A stretch of 64,000 bases of DNA from positions 62,001-126,000 of the forward strand of contig NZ_FNVT01000014.1 of the NCBI RefSeq assembly GCF_900108335.1. The letters are read 5' to 3'. Each line of letters opens with the position of its first letter. Positions within the stretch are counted from its first letter, which is position 1. Shown piece by piece: positions 1 through 7,932 of this stretch. Source of the stretch: Nonomuraea solani (lineage in GTDB: Bacteria; Actinomycetota; Actinomycetes; Streptosporangiales; Streptosporangiaceae). The position numbers were made by a program, and so were the translations under genes. The notes under the pieces are model-generated. The model saw nothing but the letters and a program-made list of their open reading frames with translations, was not told where the DNA came from and did not search any database.

Positions 1-362
1 AGACCCGCGGCGCGCTGGAGGCGTTCCAGCGGGCGGTCGAAACGGGTGATCTGCAACGTCTGCTCGACGTTCTCGCGCCGGACGTCGTCCTCCTCGCCGA
101 CGGCGGCGGCGTCAAGCTGGCCGCGTTGGAGCCCATCGTGGGAGCCGGGCAGGTGGCCGACCTGCTGAGCAAGATCGCCGACACGAGGACGCTGCGGCTG
201 GCGCACGTCAACGGCCACCCGGCGATGATCGTCCGGCTCGACGGCGACATCGACACCGTCATGGCGGTGCGCGTCGACGACGGTCTCATCACCGGTCTGT
301 ACGCCGTGCGCAACCCCGAGAAGCTGTCGCACATGGAGCGGGAGACCATCCTGCACCGCTGA
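1..362 (+). CDS. ECF RNA polymerase sigma factor, C-terminal SnoaL-like domain (5' end outside window)
   Basis: The reading frame is open from base 3 to the TGA at 360-362, giving 119 visible residues. It starts with a stretch like FQRAVETGDLQRLLDVLAP and continues through DVVLLADGGG and GLITGLYAVRNPEKL. This is the pattern of the NTF2/SnoaL-like C-terminal extension of SigJ/ECF41-type sigma factors. The sigma-70 regions 2 and 4 would lie upstream of the window. In this family the extension modulates core binding and promoter activity. The gene ends 9 bp before the stop of the convergent Ada-like gene. Family call is from sequence pattern; the target regulon cannot be seen. Confidence 0.8.
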   Translation, partial: TRGALEAFQRAVETGDLQRLLDVLAPDVVLLADGGGVKLAALEPIVGAGQVADLLSKIADTRTLRLAHVNGHPAMIVRLDGDIDTVMAVRVDDGLITGLYAVRNPEKLSHMERETILHR

Positions 363-371
363 GCCCCGAGC

Positions 372-1415
372 TCAGCCCTCCCCGCCGGCGAACGCCCGCA
401 GGACCTGGACGGTGGGGAGGGGCAGCCCGTCGAGATCGGCCCGGGCGAGGGCACCGGGTCGCGGGAACATCCTGGTCAGGCCGGTCGGGGCGAGGCCGGG
501 CACGACCTCGCCGTACCGGTGGGCGAGGTCACCCAGGATGGCCCGCGCCCGCGCCGCGTCCGCCACCCCGGCACGCACGATGTCGTACACACCGGCCTCG
601 AACGGATCCCAGGAACCCCACGTCGTCGCGGGGTCGTCGAGCGCGAAGATGCTCCGGGCCCGGCGTACGTGGTGGATGAGGCCGTGCAGCCGGGGGAGAT
701 GGGCGACGAGCAGCAGCTCGGACGGGGACCGCCGGGTGATCTCGATCAGGCCGGGGTCGCGATCGACCAGGATCGTACGCCGATAGGAGCTGCCGGAGAC
801 CGCCTCGACGGCCGGTGTCGCGCGTTCGGCCAGGTGACGCAGGGCGGCCGCGAAATCGAGTGACCCGTCGTGCGCGAGCCGGATGGCCAGCCCGCCGTCG
901 GTCTGGAGCCGGTCGGTGACCCGCCGCCGGGCCCGCAGCTCACGCGGGGTGCCATGGAAAACGTCGGCGAGGACCCGGTTGAGCTGCCGGACACTGCCGA
1001 ACCCAGCCGCGAACGCGATGTCGGCGACGCGCAGGTCGGTGTCGTCGAGCAGCCGGCGGGCGAAGTGCGCGCGCCGCGAGCGGGCGAGCTGGTCGGGCGT
1101 GACCCCGGCATGCTGGAGGAACACGCGCCGCAGGTGACGCGGCGACACGCCGAGCCGGTCGGCGAGGCCGCTCTCCGTCACGTCGTCCAGCGCCCCGTCG
1201 GCGATGAGCCGGACCCCGCGGCACACCAGCTCGGGCATGTCCGCGACGGCGGCGGGCTCCATCCGGTACGGGCGGCAGCGATGGCAGGCGCGATAACCGG
1301 CCGCTTCGGCGGCGGCCGCGGACGGGTAGCGGGTGATGTTCGACGGGAGGGGACGGCCCGGGCAGTCGTCCCGGCAGTAGATACCGGTGGTCACTACGGC
1401 GCCGACTGCGTTCAC
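372..1415 (-). CDS. Ada/AlkA-type DNA repair regulator lacking the glycosylase catalytic region
   Basis: 347 residues, GTG start. Residues 1-50 carry the Ada zinc/methyl-acceptor module with all four cysteines (C14, C18, C44, C47 in YCRDDC and ACHRC). An AraC-type helix-turn-helix follows (about 75-155, SPRHLRRVF and DIAFAAGFGSVRQLNR), then an AlkA N-terminal-like domain (about 160-265). Family members run to about 480 residues and end in a HhH-GPD domain with the GIGPWTA hairpin and catalytic Asp. Here only the first turn (SWDPFE) is recognisable and the protein stops soon after. The first ~15 residues of a normal Ada domain are also absent. It could still sense methyl-phosphotriesters but should not excise bases. 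The convergent sigma gene ends only 9 bp away, so there is no room for the missing part. Confidence 0.75.
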   Translation of the reverse strand: MNAVGAVVTTGIYCRDDCPGRPLPSNITRYPSAAAAEAAGYRACHRCRPYRMEPAAVADMPELVCRGVRLIADGALDDVTESGLADRLGVSPRHLRRVFLQHAGVTPDQLARSRRAHFARRLLDDTDLRVADIAFAAGFGSVRQLNRVLADVFHGTPRELRARRRVTDRLQTDGGLAIRLAHDGSLDFAAALRHLAERATPAVEAVSGSSYRRTILVDRDPGLIEITRRSPSELLLVAHLPRLHGLIHHVRRARSIFALDDPATTWGSWDPFEAGVYDIVRAGVADAARARAILGDLAHRYGEVVPGLAPTGLTRMFPRPGALARADLDGLPLPTVQVLRAFAGGEG

Positions 1416-1524
1416 GTCTCCACCATGGCACCCACCGGCCGCCGACGCTGTCCGAATATGACCAGACCCGCTGATCGGGGACCCGCGAAAATGCGATGCA
1501 GCCCCTCTGACGGAAGGTCATCGT

Positions 1525-1962
1525 ATGAGCTCGGCATCGAACAAGCAACGCGTCATCGACGCGTGGAAGGTCTTCGCCACCCGTGACGCGAAACTGGTAC
1601 GCGACGTCTTCACCCCCGACGCGGAATGGCTCGCCCCGGCCGGCAACGCGACCGCTCTCGCTCTCGACGGAACGCACCATCTCATCGGCCGGGACCGCAT
1701 CGCACGATTCCTGACCGAGGAGTTCCGGACGGTCTTCGTCGACCACGTGTCCATCGAATTCGGCGGCTTCTACGCCGACGGCGACACCGTGGTCGTCGAA
1801 ATGCGGCTGCGGGCCACCCTCGCCCACGGCGGCCATTACGACAACGAGTACGTTTTCGTCTTCGAGCTGGAGTCCGGCCTGATCCATCGGGTTCGCGAAT
1901 ACATGGACACGCAACGCGGCGCGGCCTGGTTCCGCTCACCGGCGACGGAGCGGGCCTTGTGA
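1525..1962 (+). CDS. NTF2-like/SnoaL-like family protein
   Basis: 145 residues; ATG at 1525 with a GGAAGG ribosome site just upstream. The cone-fold pattern is clear: helix RVIDAWKVFATRDAKLVRDVFTPD, the conserved AEW turn, GRDRIARFL, then strands VEMRLRATL, YVFVFELESGLIHRVREYMD. Such single-domain proteins act as small-molecule isomerases or hydrolases or as binding proteins; the substrate cannot be inferred. It is divergent from the Ada-like gene (109 bp between starts) and convergent with the alcohol dehydrogenase. No catalytic dyad is obvious. Function unknown beyond the fold. Confidence 0.8.
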   Translation: MSSASNKQRVIDAWKVFATRDAKLVRDVFTPDAEWLAPAGNATALALDGTHHLIGRDRIARFLTEEFRTVFVDHVSIEFGGFYADGDTVVVEMRLRATLAHGGHYDNEYVFVFELESGLIHRVREYMDTQRGAAWFRSPATERAL

Positions 1963-2054
1963 TCTTCTGCGCGCTGCGACGTACGATTCGGATATCCGGC
2001 CGTCCCGTGAGCGACCGGCCCACGGCGCTGGCCGCCGGCGTCTCCGACGCCGGC

Positions 2055-3158
2055 TCACCCGGACGGGTCCGTGAGCGGTTTCCGCTGGAGAACGACCTTC
2101 GTGGTCCTCGCGGCGTACGCGGTGGGTGCGTCGTCCCAGTCCGCGAGCAGGGTGGTGACCCGTTCGGCGGGGAATCCGGTGCGGTGCACGAAGCCGAGAA
2201 GATCGGGGAGGGTGGCGCGGGCGTGGGAGACGCCGAGCCGGAGGGTGATGTCGGTGGCGTACATGTGCATGAGGGGCACGCGGGTGCCGGTCGCGAGGTA
2301 GTAGCCGACCGCGGTGCACACGCCGCCGGGAGCCGTCGCGGTGAGAGCGCGGCGCAGGCCGGAGGGGCGCGAGGTGGCTTCGACGACGATGTCGTAGGTG
2401 CCGGTGACCGGCCGGATCTGAGCGCCGAGGGATTCGGCGAGCTCGCGCCGTCGCGGGTTGTCGTCGACGTAGTGGACGGTCGTGGCGCCGTGGGCGGCGG
2501 CCAGGCCGGCGGCGTACAGGCCGATGCTCTTGGCGCCGCCGCCGAGGACCAGCACGGACCCGCCAGGACGCTGAGCGAGGGGCGGGACGCCGGTGCGCCA
2601 GGCGTCGGCGAGGTTGTCACTGGCGGCGGCGACGCGCAGCGGCGGTACGCCGTCGGGGACGGGGACGAGCAGGTGATCGGCGTGCGGGACGCGGAGCCGG
2701 TCGGCGATCATGCCGCCCCATGGGCCGCTGGCGGGGCCGAAGCCGTAGGCCGCGAGGGTGCTCTGGGCGGTGGTGGCGCATTTGGAGGTGAGCCCGGCCT
2801 CACAGCGGGGGCAGGCGCCGCAGGAGACCGCCCAGGGGACGACGACCGTCTGGCCGGCCTTGATCCGTTGGACGCCGGAGCCGACGGCGATCACCTGGGC
2901 GACGCATTCGTGGCCGATCGCGAAGGGGCCTCGGAAGGGGGTCTTTCCGCAGATGGAGGCCACGATCGGGTCGACGAGGCCGAGCGCCATGCCGGCTTGG
3001 AGCGCCCGGGAGACCGGCCGGTGGATGGGGAGGGTGTCGCCGTCGCAGCGGGCGGCGAGGAAGGGGCGGACGATGGCGTCGCCCGGGTCGGTCAGGCGGG
3101 GTGCCTCACGTGCGCGCCAGGCGAGGGTGCCGCTGCGCAGGAAGACGAGCTCACGCAT
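2055..3158 (-). CDS. Zinc-dependent medium-chain alcohol/sugar dehydrogenase
   Basis: 367 residues from the ATG at 3158, which has a GAAGGTGG ribosome site; an in-frame GTG at 3176 is less likely. The catalytic-domain signature GHECVAQVIAVGSGV and the structural-zinc cysteine cluster (CGACPRCEAG...KC) are intact. The Rossmann domain follows, with the glycine-rich segment VLVLGGGAKSIGLYAAGLAA. It should oxidise an alcohol or polyol with NAD(P). Position 40 bp downstream of the GH31 glycosidase suggests the two act on the same sugar or polyol. An imperfect palindrome lies just upstream of the start, so it may also have its own promoter. Confidence 0.85.
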   Translation of the reverse strand: MRELVFLRSGTLAWRAREAPRLTDPGDAIVRPFLAARCDGDTLPIHRPVSRALQAGMALGLVDPIVASICGKTPFRGPFAIGHECVAQVIAVGSGVQRIKAGQTVVVPWAVSCGACPRCEAGLTSKCATTAQSTLAAYGFGPASGPWGGMIADRLRVPHADHLLVPVPDGVPPLRVAAASDNLADAWRTGVPPLAQRPGGSVLVLGGGAKSIGLYAAGLAAAHGATTVHYVDDNPRRRELAESLGAQIRPVTGTYDIVVEATSRPSGLRRALTATAPGGVCTAVGYYLATGTRVPLMHMYATDITLRLGVSHARATLPDLLGFVHRTGFPAERVTTLLADWDDAPTAYAARTTKVVLQRKPLTDPSG

Positions 3159-3180
3159 ACCGCCACCTTCTACCACGGAA

Positions 3181-3196
3181 TATAACGTACGTCATA
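3181..3196. promoter_or_regulatory. Operator-like palindrome before the dehydrogenase
   Basis: TATAACGTACGTCATA is symmetric at 7 of 8 paired positions around ACGTACGT. It lies between the GH31 stop codon (3198) and the dehydrogenase start (3158), in a locally AT-rich stretch. It resembles TetR/GntR-size operators. The regulator is unknown. Confidence 0.4.
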
Positions 3197-3197
3197 A

Positions 3198-4715
3198 TCA
3201 GCGGTCGAGGCGGAACCAGGGCAGCCGGGACAGGGGCGCGCCGACGGTGACGGTCGAGTCACCGTCGTGGACGGAGCCGTCGTCGGCCCGCCAGCGGCCC
3301 GGCGGCAGGACGACATCGCGTGAGGTCGCTCCCCGGGTGAGGACGGGCGCGACGAGCACGTCGGGGCCGAGCATGAACTGGTCGATGACCCCGGCGTAGC
3401 CCCGGCCCGGATGCTCGAACTCCAGAGGGCGAATGATCGGATCGCCGGTCTGGGCCGACTCCTTGGCCAGCGCGAGGATCTCCGTGCCGAAACGCGTGTG
3501 CAGCGCGGCGGCCTGCCGGCAGAGGTCGAGGTGGCCGGCCGGGAGCAGGCGCCACGGCGCCGCCGAGAACTGCATCATCGGGAAGAGCGCCGACGCCTGG
3601 GCGTAACGGACGAACAGCTCGGGGTCGAAGTCGGCGCTGGTGAACGACTGGTACTCGCCGCCGCCGATCATGTCGGGGCAGGTGTAGGCGTGCCCGGTCA
3701 GCGACTGCGCGAGTGCGTTCGGGACGAGGGCGGCCAGCCCGTCGCGCCCCTCCCAGGCGTGGTGCTTGTCGCGCTGCCGCTGCGCCAGCGGCAGGCCGGC
3801 GGCCAGCCACGCGTCGCGGAACTCGTTCAAGGGGTACGGGAGCCCGAAGCGGTTCCAGGCGATCGTGTAGGCCTGCGGATCCGGGCACCCAAGCGCCGCG
3901 TAGAAGGGCGCCTCGCCGCCGTCGAACTTGAACCCGTCGATCCCGATCTCCCGGCGCAGCCGGCCGAGCTCGTCCGACAACCATCGCAGTGCCGCCGGTT
4001 CGAGCAGGTCGAGGGCCGCGCCGTAGCCGTTCCACCATTCGCCGATCGCCGGTCGGCCGTGCCGGTCGCGGATCAGCAGGTTCGCGGCCTTCAGGGCGCG
4101 GAAGACCCTGGAGTCGGGGGTCACGTACGGCACGATCCAGAGCATCACCTTGAAGCCCAGCTCGTGCAGCCGGGCGACCATGCCGGCCGGGTCAGGGAAG
4201 CGCCCGGAGTGGAAGGTCCACTGGCCGTACTCCTCGTGCCAGCGGTCGTCGATCATCAGCACGCCGGGCGGGAAACCCTCCCTGAGCACCGCCTGGGCGT
4301 AGCCGAGTACGCCTTCCTGGGTCGGCTCGTAGAGGTTCTCGATCCACAGGTTGTACTGCGGGGACGTGAACAGCGCGGGATCCGGCAGCCGCCCGTCGGG
4401 ACGGAAGCGGGTCGCGGCCAGGTGCCGGTAGACGCCAGGCAGGTCGCGGTGTCCATCCTCGATCACGACGCCCGCCGCGACGTCTGCGCTCAGGAGCAGC
4501 TCGCCGCCGGTCATTTCGATCGCGAATGGGCGGTCGGACCAGACGTAGCGGCCCTTGCTCGACAGCAGCATCGGCATGCCCTGGTTGCCGCCGAGGTCGC
4601 GCAGGTCCGTACGGAAGCCGTCGGCGAACGGCATGCTGAGCCCGTCCACCGTCGCCCCGCCCCACCAGTGCTCGCCGTCGTCGATCGGCAGCCGTACCGT
4701 CGCCTGGAGAGTCAC
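3198..4715 (-). CDS. Glycoside hydrolase family 31 (alpha-glycosidase), short form
   Basis: 505 residues. GTG at 4715 was chosen because it follows GGAAAGGGAAG at ribosome-site distance; the frame stays open far upstream but only as shadow of the divergent regulator. The GH31 barrel is clear: VLMIDDRWHEEYGQW, GFKVMLWIVPYV, the nucleophile motif GIDGFKFDGGE (Asp near residue 265) and CPDMIGGGEY, which matches the acid/base region (HDIGG in YicI). Typical GH31 enzymes run 650-800 residues with a large N-terminal beta-sandwich; here that domain is reduced. No signal peptide, so a cytoplasmic enzyme acting on imported oligosaccharide or glycoside. Divergent from a DeoR regulator, its likely controller. 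Confidence 0.85.
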   Translation of the reverse strand: MTLQATVRLPIDDGEHWWGGATVDGLSMPFADGFRTDLRDLGGNQGMPMLLSSKGRYVWSDRPFAIEMTGGELLLSADVAAGVVIEDGHRDLPGVYRHLAATRFRPDGRLPDPALFTSPQYNLWIENLYEPTQEGVLGYAQAVLREGFPPGVLMIDDRWHEEYGQWTFHSGRFPDPAGMVARLHELGFKVMLWIVPYVTPDSRVFRALKAANLLIRDRHGRPAIGEWWNGYGAALDLLEPAALRWLSDELGRLRREIGIDGFKFDGGEAPFYAALGCPDPQAYTIAWNRFGLPYPLNEFRDAWLAAGLPLAQRQRDKHHAWEGRDGLAALVPNALAQSLTGHAYTCPDMIGGGEYQSFTSADFDPELFVRYAQASALFPMMQFSAAPWRLLPAGHLDLCRQAAALHTRFGTEILALAKESAQTGDPIIRPLEFEHPGRGYAGVIDQFMLGPDVLVAPVLTRGATSRDVVLPPGRWRADDGSVHDGDSTVTVGAPLSRLPWFRLDR

Positions 4716-4836
4716 ATGCTTCCCTTTCCGTCGTTTTGGTGCGTGTTTATCGTGCGAAACCACCCATAAGTCTGTCAATGGCTTTCTGAAGGGAAAGTAG
4801 CTTGCCGTTTGACAAGGTTCGGAAAGGGCTGGCAGC

Positions 4837-5676
4837 ATGGCCGGCATGACCGCCGAGCCCGAGGGCATGCCGACGCAAGGCCGCCGTGAGCAGATCGCCA
4901 CCCTGGTGTCCGACCGGGGGTTCGTCCGGGTGGGCGATCTGGCGGAGACGTTCGGCATCTCACGGGTCACCGTGCGCAGCGACCTCGACGTGCTCGAAGG
5001 GCAGGGCCTGCTGAAACGGGTGCGAGGCGGCGCGCTGGCCTTCGAACGCGGCACGTCGCGGGCCAGCCGCGCCGGTGGGATCGTCGAGTCCTCCTTCGAG
5101 GATGCGATGGACGCCGCCGTCGGGGAGAAGACCCTCATCGGCCGGGCCGCCGCGCGGCTGATCACCTCCGGCGAGAGCGTGATCCTGGAGGCGGGCAGCA
5201 CCACCATGGCCACGGCCAGGGCGCTCGTCGAGCGCGCCGATCTGCGTGATGTGGTGATCTTCACCAACGGGCTGGCGATCGCGCTGGAGCTCGAACGGGC
5301 CATCCCGCGCTTCACCGTCGTCGTCACCGGCGGCACGGTCCGCCCGCTCCAGCACTCGCTCGTCAACCCGCTCGGCGCCGGCATGCTGGCCCAGATCAAC
5401 GCCGACACCGTCTTTCTCGGGTGCAACGGCGTCCACCCCAAGCGGGGTTTCACCAACCTCAACCTGCCGGAGGCGGAGCTCAAACAGGCCATGATCAGTT
5501 CGGCGGGGCGGCGGATCTTCGTGGCCGACGGCTCCAAGGTGGGGCGGATCGAGCTGGCCCCGATCTGTGCGCTCGACGAGGCCGATCTGCTGCTGACCGG
5601 AGCGGCGGCGGACGGCCAGGTCGTGGCCGAGTGCCGCGACGCGGGCCTCGATGTCGAGGTGTGCACGGAGACATGA
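4837..5676 (+). CDS. DeoR/GlpR-family transcriptional regulator
   Basis: 279 residues. N-terminal DeoR winged helix: RREQIATLVSDRGFVRVGDLAETFGISRVTVRSDLDVLEGQG, then the hinge VRGGAL. The C-terminal effector domain (DeoRC) has the conserved IGRAAARLI, LEAGSTTMATARAL, VFTNGLAIA-like and FVADGSKVGRI stretches. These proteins repress sugar genes and respond to phosphorylated sugars. It is divergent from the GH31/dehydrogenase pair across 121 bp (4716-4836), which holds GAAAG/CTTTC-rich segments that could be operators but no exact dyad. The 39-bp tandem repeats begin 8 bp after its stop codon. Confidence 0.88.
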   Translation: MAGMTAEPEGMPTQGRREQIATLVSDRGFVRVGDLAETFGISRVTVRSDLDVLEGQGLLKRVRGGALAFERGTSRASRAGGIVESSFEDAMDAAVGEKTLIGRAAARLITSGESVILEAGSTTMATARALVERADLRDVVIFTNGLAIALELERAIPRFTVVVTGGTVRPLQHSLVNPLGAGMLAQINADTVFLGCNGVHPKRGFTNLNLPEAELKQAMISSAGRRIFVADGSKVGRIELAPICALDEADLLLTGAAADGQVVAECRDAGLDVEVCTET

Positions 5677-5683
5677 CGACCTC

Positions 5684-5839
5684 GTCTTGCGCGGCGTCGC
5701 CCTTTGACCGCCTGCTTGCCCCGTTCCGTGCGGCGGCATTCTTCGGCCACCTGCTCGTCTCGTTCCGTGCGGCGGCACCTTTCGGCCGCCTGCTCTCCCT
5801 GTTCCGTGCGGCGGCGTCCTTCGGCCGCCCGCTCGCCGT
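5684..5839. repeat. 39-bp tandem repeat, four copies
   Basis: Copies start at 5684 (degenerate), 5723, 5762 and 5801 at exactly 39-bp spacing. The core is GTTCCGTGCGGCGGC followed by TTCGGCC and CTG. Being 13 codons long, the array stays open in several frames and creates false 13-residue-repeat ORFs. It begins directly after the DeoR stop. No gene is recognisable from 5677 to 6342; the rest of this stretch holds a second repeat block (6092-6250). Confidence 0.85.
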
Positions 5840-6091
5840 GTCCCACGGGGGGTCGCCCGCGGGCCGCCGGTGGAGCACACGATCAGGTCACGAAGCGCGG
5901 CCGCCCTGGGGGTCGCGGGGTTGCGGTCGGTCGGCCGGCCGCCGCCGGGGTCTGTTCCTCGGTGCCTTGAAGATCGTGATGCGGGCTCGGCCGCTGCCGA
6001 CGCGACCCAACGGATCCGGCTGCTGCAGGCGACCGCAGGGCGCAGGGCCTGTCCCGAAGGCGCGGACGACTCAGGCGGTGGGGGGCGGTCA

Positions 6092-6255
6092 GGGGCGTCT
6101 CGGAGGTGCGGGCGCTTGAGGCGGCGACGGGGCGGAGGGGCGTCTCGGAGGTGCGGGTGGTTCAGACGGCCGTAAGACGCACAGGGACGTTCCGGAGCCG
6201 TGGGCGGTTCAGGTGGCGACGGGGCGGAGGGATGTTCCGGAGGCGGGGCTGGCTT
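6092..6255. repeat. Degenerate ~45-bp tandem repeat, about four copies
   Basis: The core GGGGCGTCTCGGAGGTGCGG at 6092 recurs at 6137 (45 bp on). Diverged copies with GTTCCGGAG follow at about 6184 and 6229. The linking segment GGCGACGGGGCGGAGG is also repeated. The block lies between two gene 3' ends (DeoR and the convergent BBE oxidoreductase). No coding function is supported. Confidence 0.65.
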
Positions 6256-6342
6256 GAAGGGTGTCAAGCCGGTCACCTGTTCCTGTCCCTGCTCCTGGCC
6301 CGGCCCGGCCCGGCCATGCCCCGGACCCGGACCCTGGCCCGC

Positions 6343-7641
6343 TCACGTGGTGACGACGTGGCCGACGCGGAAGAAGTGGTCCGGGTCGTAGGCGCGCTTG
6401 ACCTCCCGCAGTCGCGCGTAATCCCCGCTCGCATAGGCCGCCGCGGTCCGTGCGGGGTCGGCCAGGAAGTTCAGGAAGGTGCCGCCGTTGGCGTACGGCC
6501 GCAGTTCGTCCGCCAGGCCGGGCACCACGGTGTCCACGATCACCGACAGCCTGGTCGACCGGTGCGTGACAGGCCCGGCGTCCGGCCCCGGCCGGCCCAT
6601 CGCCCCGCCCCAGTGCCGGATCTCGACGGTCTGCGCGTGCTCCGCCGTCCTCACCAGCGTGTCGATGACCTCGTCGGGCACGGCGTCGAACATGTCCATG
6701 TGCCGGTTCGGCGTGCCGCCCATGGCGGTGGCCGCGTACGAGCTCTCCCGCGTCTCGTCCAGCAGCGCCGGCCCCGCCGCCCGGAACAGCGGCGCCAGCA
6801 GCCGCCTGGCCTCCTCGGCCGCGCCCGTGTGCACGACCTTCAGCATCACCACGTGCCGCCCGCGCACCGCCGCCGGGACCTGCTCGTCGCCGGGCATCCG
6901 CTTGAACACCACGGCCGTGCTGATCTCGTCGGGAGCGTCCTCGATCCAGTTCCGGTACGCGCTCAGCGTCTCCGCCGCCGCCTCGATCGGGAAGTACGCG
7001 AACCCGGAGTACACCCGCGAAACCGGGTACAGCCGGAACTCCAGCGAGGTCACCACGCCGAACCCGCCACCGCCGCCGCGCAGCGCCCAGAACAGCTCGG
7101 GGTGGCTGTCGGCACTGGCGGTGACGTGCCGGCCGTCTGCCAGCAGCACCTCGGCCCGCACCACGCTGTCGGCGGCGAACCCGTGCTTGCGCGCCAGCCA
7201 GCCGAGCCCGCCGCCCAGCGTGTAGCCGGTGACGCCGACGGACGGCGACGACCCCGACAGCGGCGCCAGGCCGAACGGAGCGGCGGCGGCGATGACCTCG
7301 CCCCAGCGCGCGCCGGGCCCGACGCGGGCGATCCGGCGGGCCGGGTCCACCAGCACCGACGCCATCGGGGACGTCCTGACCAGCACACCGCCGTCGCAGG
7401 CGGTGTGCGTGCCGTGCCCGGTCGCCTGCACCGCGAACGGCACCCCATGCCCGCGCGCCGCCAGCAGCGCAGCCCGCACGTCCGCGGCCCCGTACGCCTC
7501 GGCCACCAGCGCCGGGCGGGAGTCCACCGACGGATTGAGCGAACGGCGCAGCTCGTCGTAACCGGCCTCGCCCGGCAGGTGCACGGTCCCGGTGAAGCCG
7601 GGAAGGCGGATCTCATCCTGGATGATGTACGGCTGGCTCAT
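6343..7641 (-). CDS. BBE-type FAD-binding oxidoreductase
   Basis: 432 residues, ATG start. The PCMH-type FAD domain has GHGTHTACDGGVLV, where a His is the likely flavin attachment site, and SVGVTGYTLGGGLGWLARKHG. The C-terminal berberine-bridge motif YDPDHFFRVGH is present. The cysteine used for bicovalent attachment (normally before VGVGGY) is missing, so at most monocovalent FAD is expected. No signal peptide. Such enzymes oxidise sugars or secondary metabolites with O2. No biosynthetic genes adjoin it; it is divergent from the siderophore-binding gene (291 bp between starts). Substrate unknown. Confidence 0.85.
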   Translation of the reverse strand: MSQPYIIQDEIRLPGFTGTVHLPGEAGYDELRRSLNPSVDSRPALVAEAYGAADVRAALLAARGHGVPFAVQATGHGTHTACDGGVLVRTSPMASVLVDPARRIARVGPGARWGEVIAAAAPFGLAPLSGSSPSVGVTGYTLGGGLGWLARKHGFAADSVVRAEVLLADGRHVTASADSHPELFWALRGGGGGFGVVTSLEFRLYPVSRVYSGFAYFPIEAAAETLSAYRNWIEDAPDEISTAVVFKRMPGDEQVPAAVRGRHVVMLKVVHTGAAEEARRLLAPLFRAAGPALLDETRESSYAATAMGGTPNRHMDMFDAVPDEVIDTLVRTAEHAQTVEIRHWGGAMGRPGPDAGPVTHRSTRLSVIVDTVVPGLADELRPYANGGTFLNFLADPARTAAAYASGDYARLREVKRAYDPDHFFRVGHVVTT

Positions 7642-7871
7642 GGTTCCGGCCCTTCACGTCAGCGGCTCTCTTCGACTGAGATCAGAGTGCTCGAGGGCGC
7701 TTACGACGCCGTTCTGGTCGCCTTACCGCCGCGCCTTAAGCCTCTTACGGCCTCCAGAATCGGCGGTCGCGCCCGGTCACGAATCGGTCGCCCGTCGCCG
7801 GATCCCGTACACCGCCGGTCGTACGGATGGCCGACCGGTCTTCCTCGCTGGACGTAGGGGGACTTTCGAAG

Positions 7872-7890
7872 TTAGGTAAGGCTAATCTAA
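7872..7890. promoter_or_regulatory. Iron box (IdeR/DmdR/DtxR operator)
   Basis: TTAGGTAAGGCTAATCTAA matches the 19-bp consensus TTAGGTTAGGCTAACCTAA at 17 of 19 positions. It lies 42 bp before the start of the siderophore-binding lipoprotein gene and 230 bp from the divergent oxidoreductase start. It predicts repression of the lipoprotein gene when iron is plentiful. Confidence 0.88.
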
Positions 7891-7932
7891 TATTCCGTCG
7901 GAAGGGCAAAGCCTGCGCAAAGAGGAGATTCC

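Noticed and set aside
4809..4836. TTGACA-type -35 box before the DeoR gene
   Set aside because: A -10 at normal spacing would overlap the start codon and no TATAAT-like hexamer is present.
3198..5846. 882-residue minus-strand ORF extending the GH31 gene upstream
   Set aside because: The part upstream of 4715 is antisense to the DeoR gene and the 39-bp repeats, with Arg/Ser-rich low-complexity translation; the GH31 domain and its ribosome site begin at 4715.
5495..5878. Minus-strand protein with 13-residue repeats
   Set aside because: Produced by a 39-bp tandem repeat that is open in several frames; no start signal and no domain.
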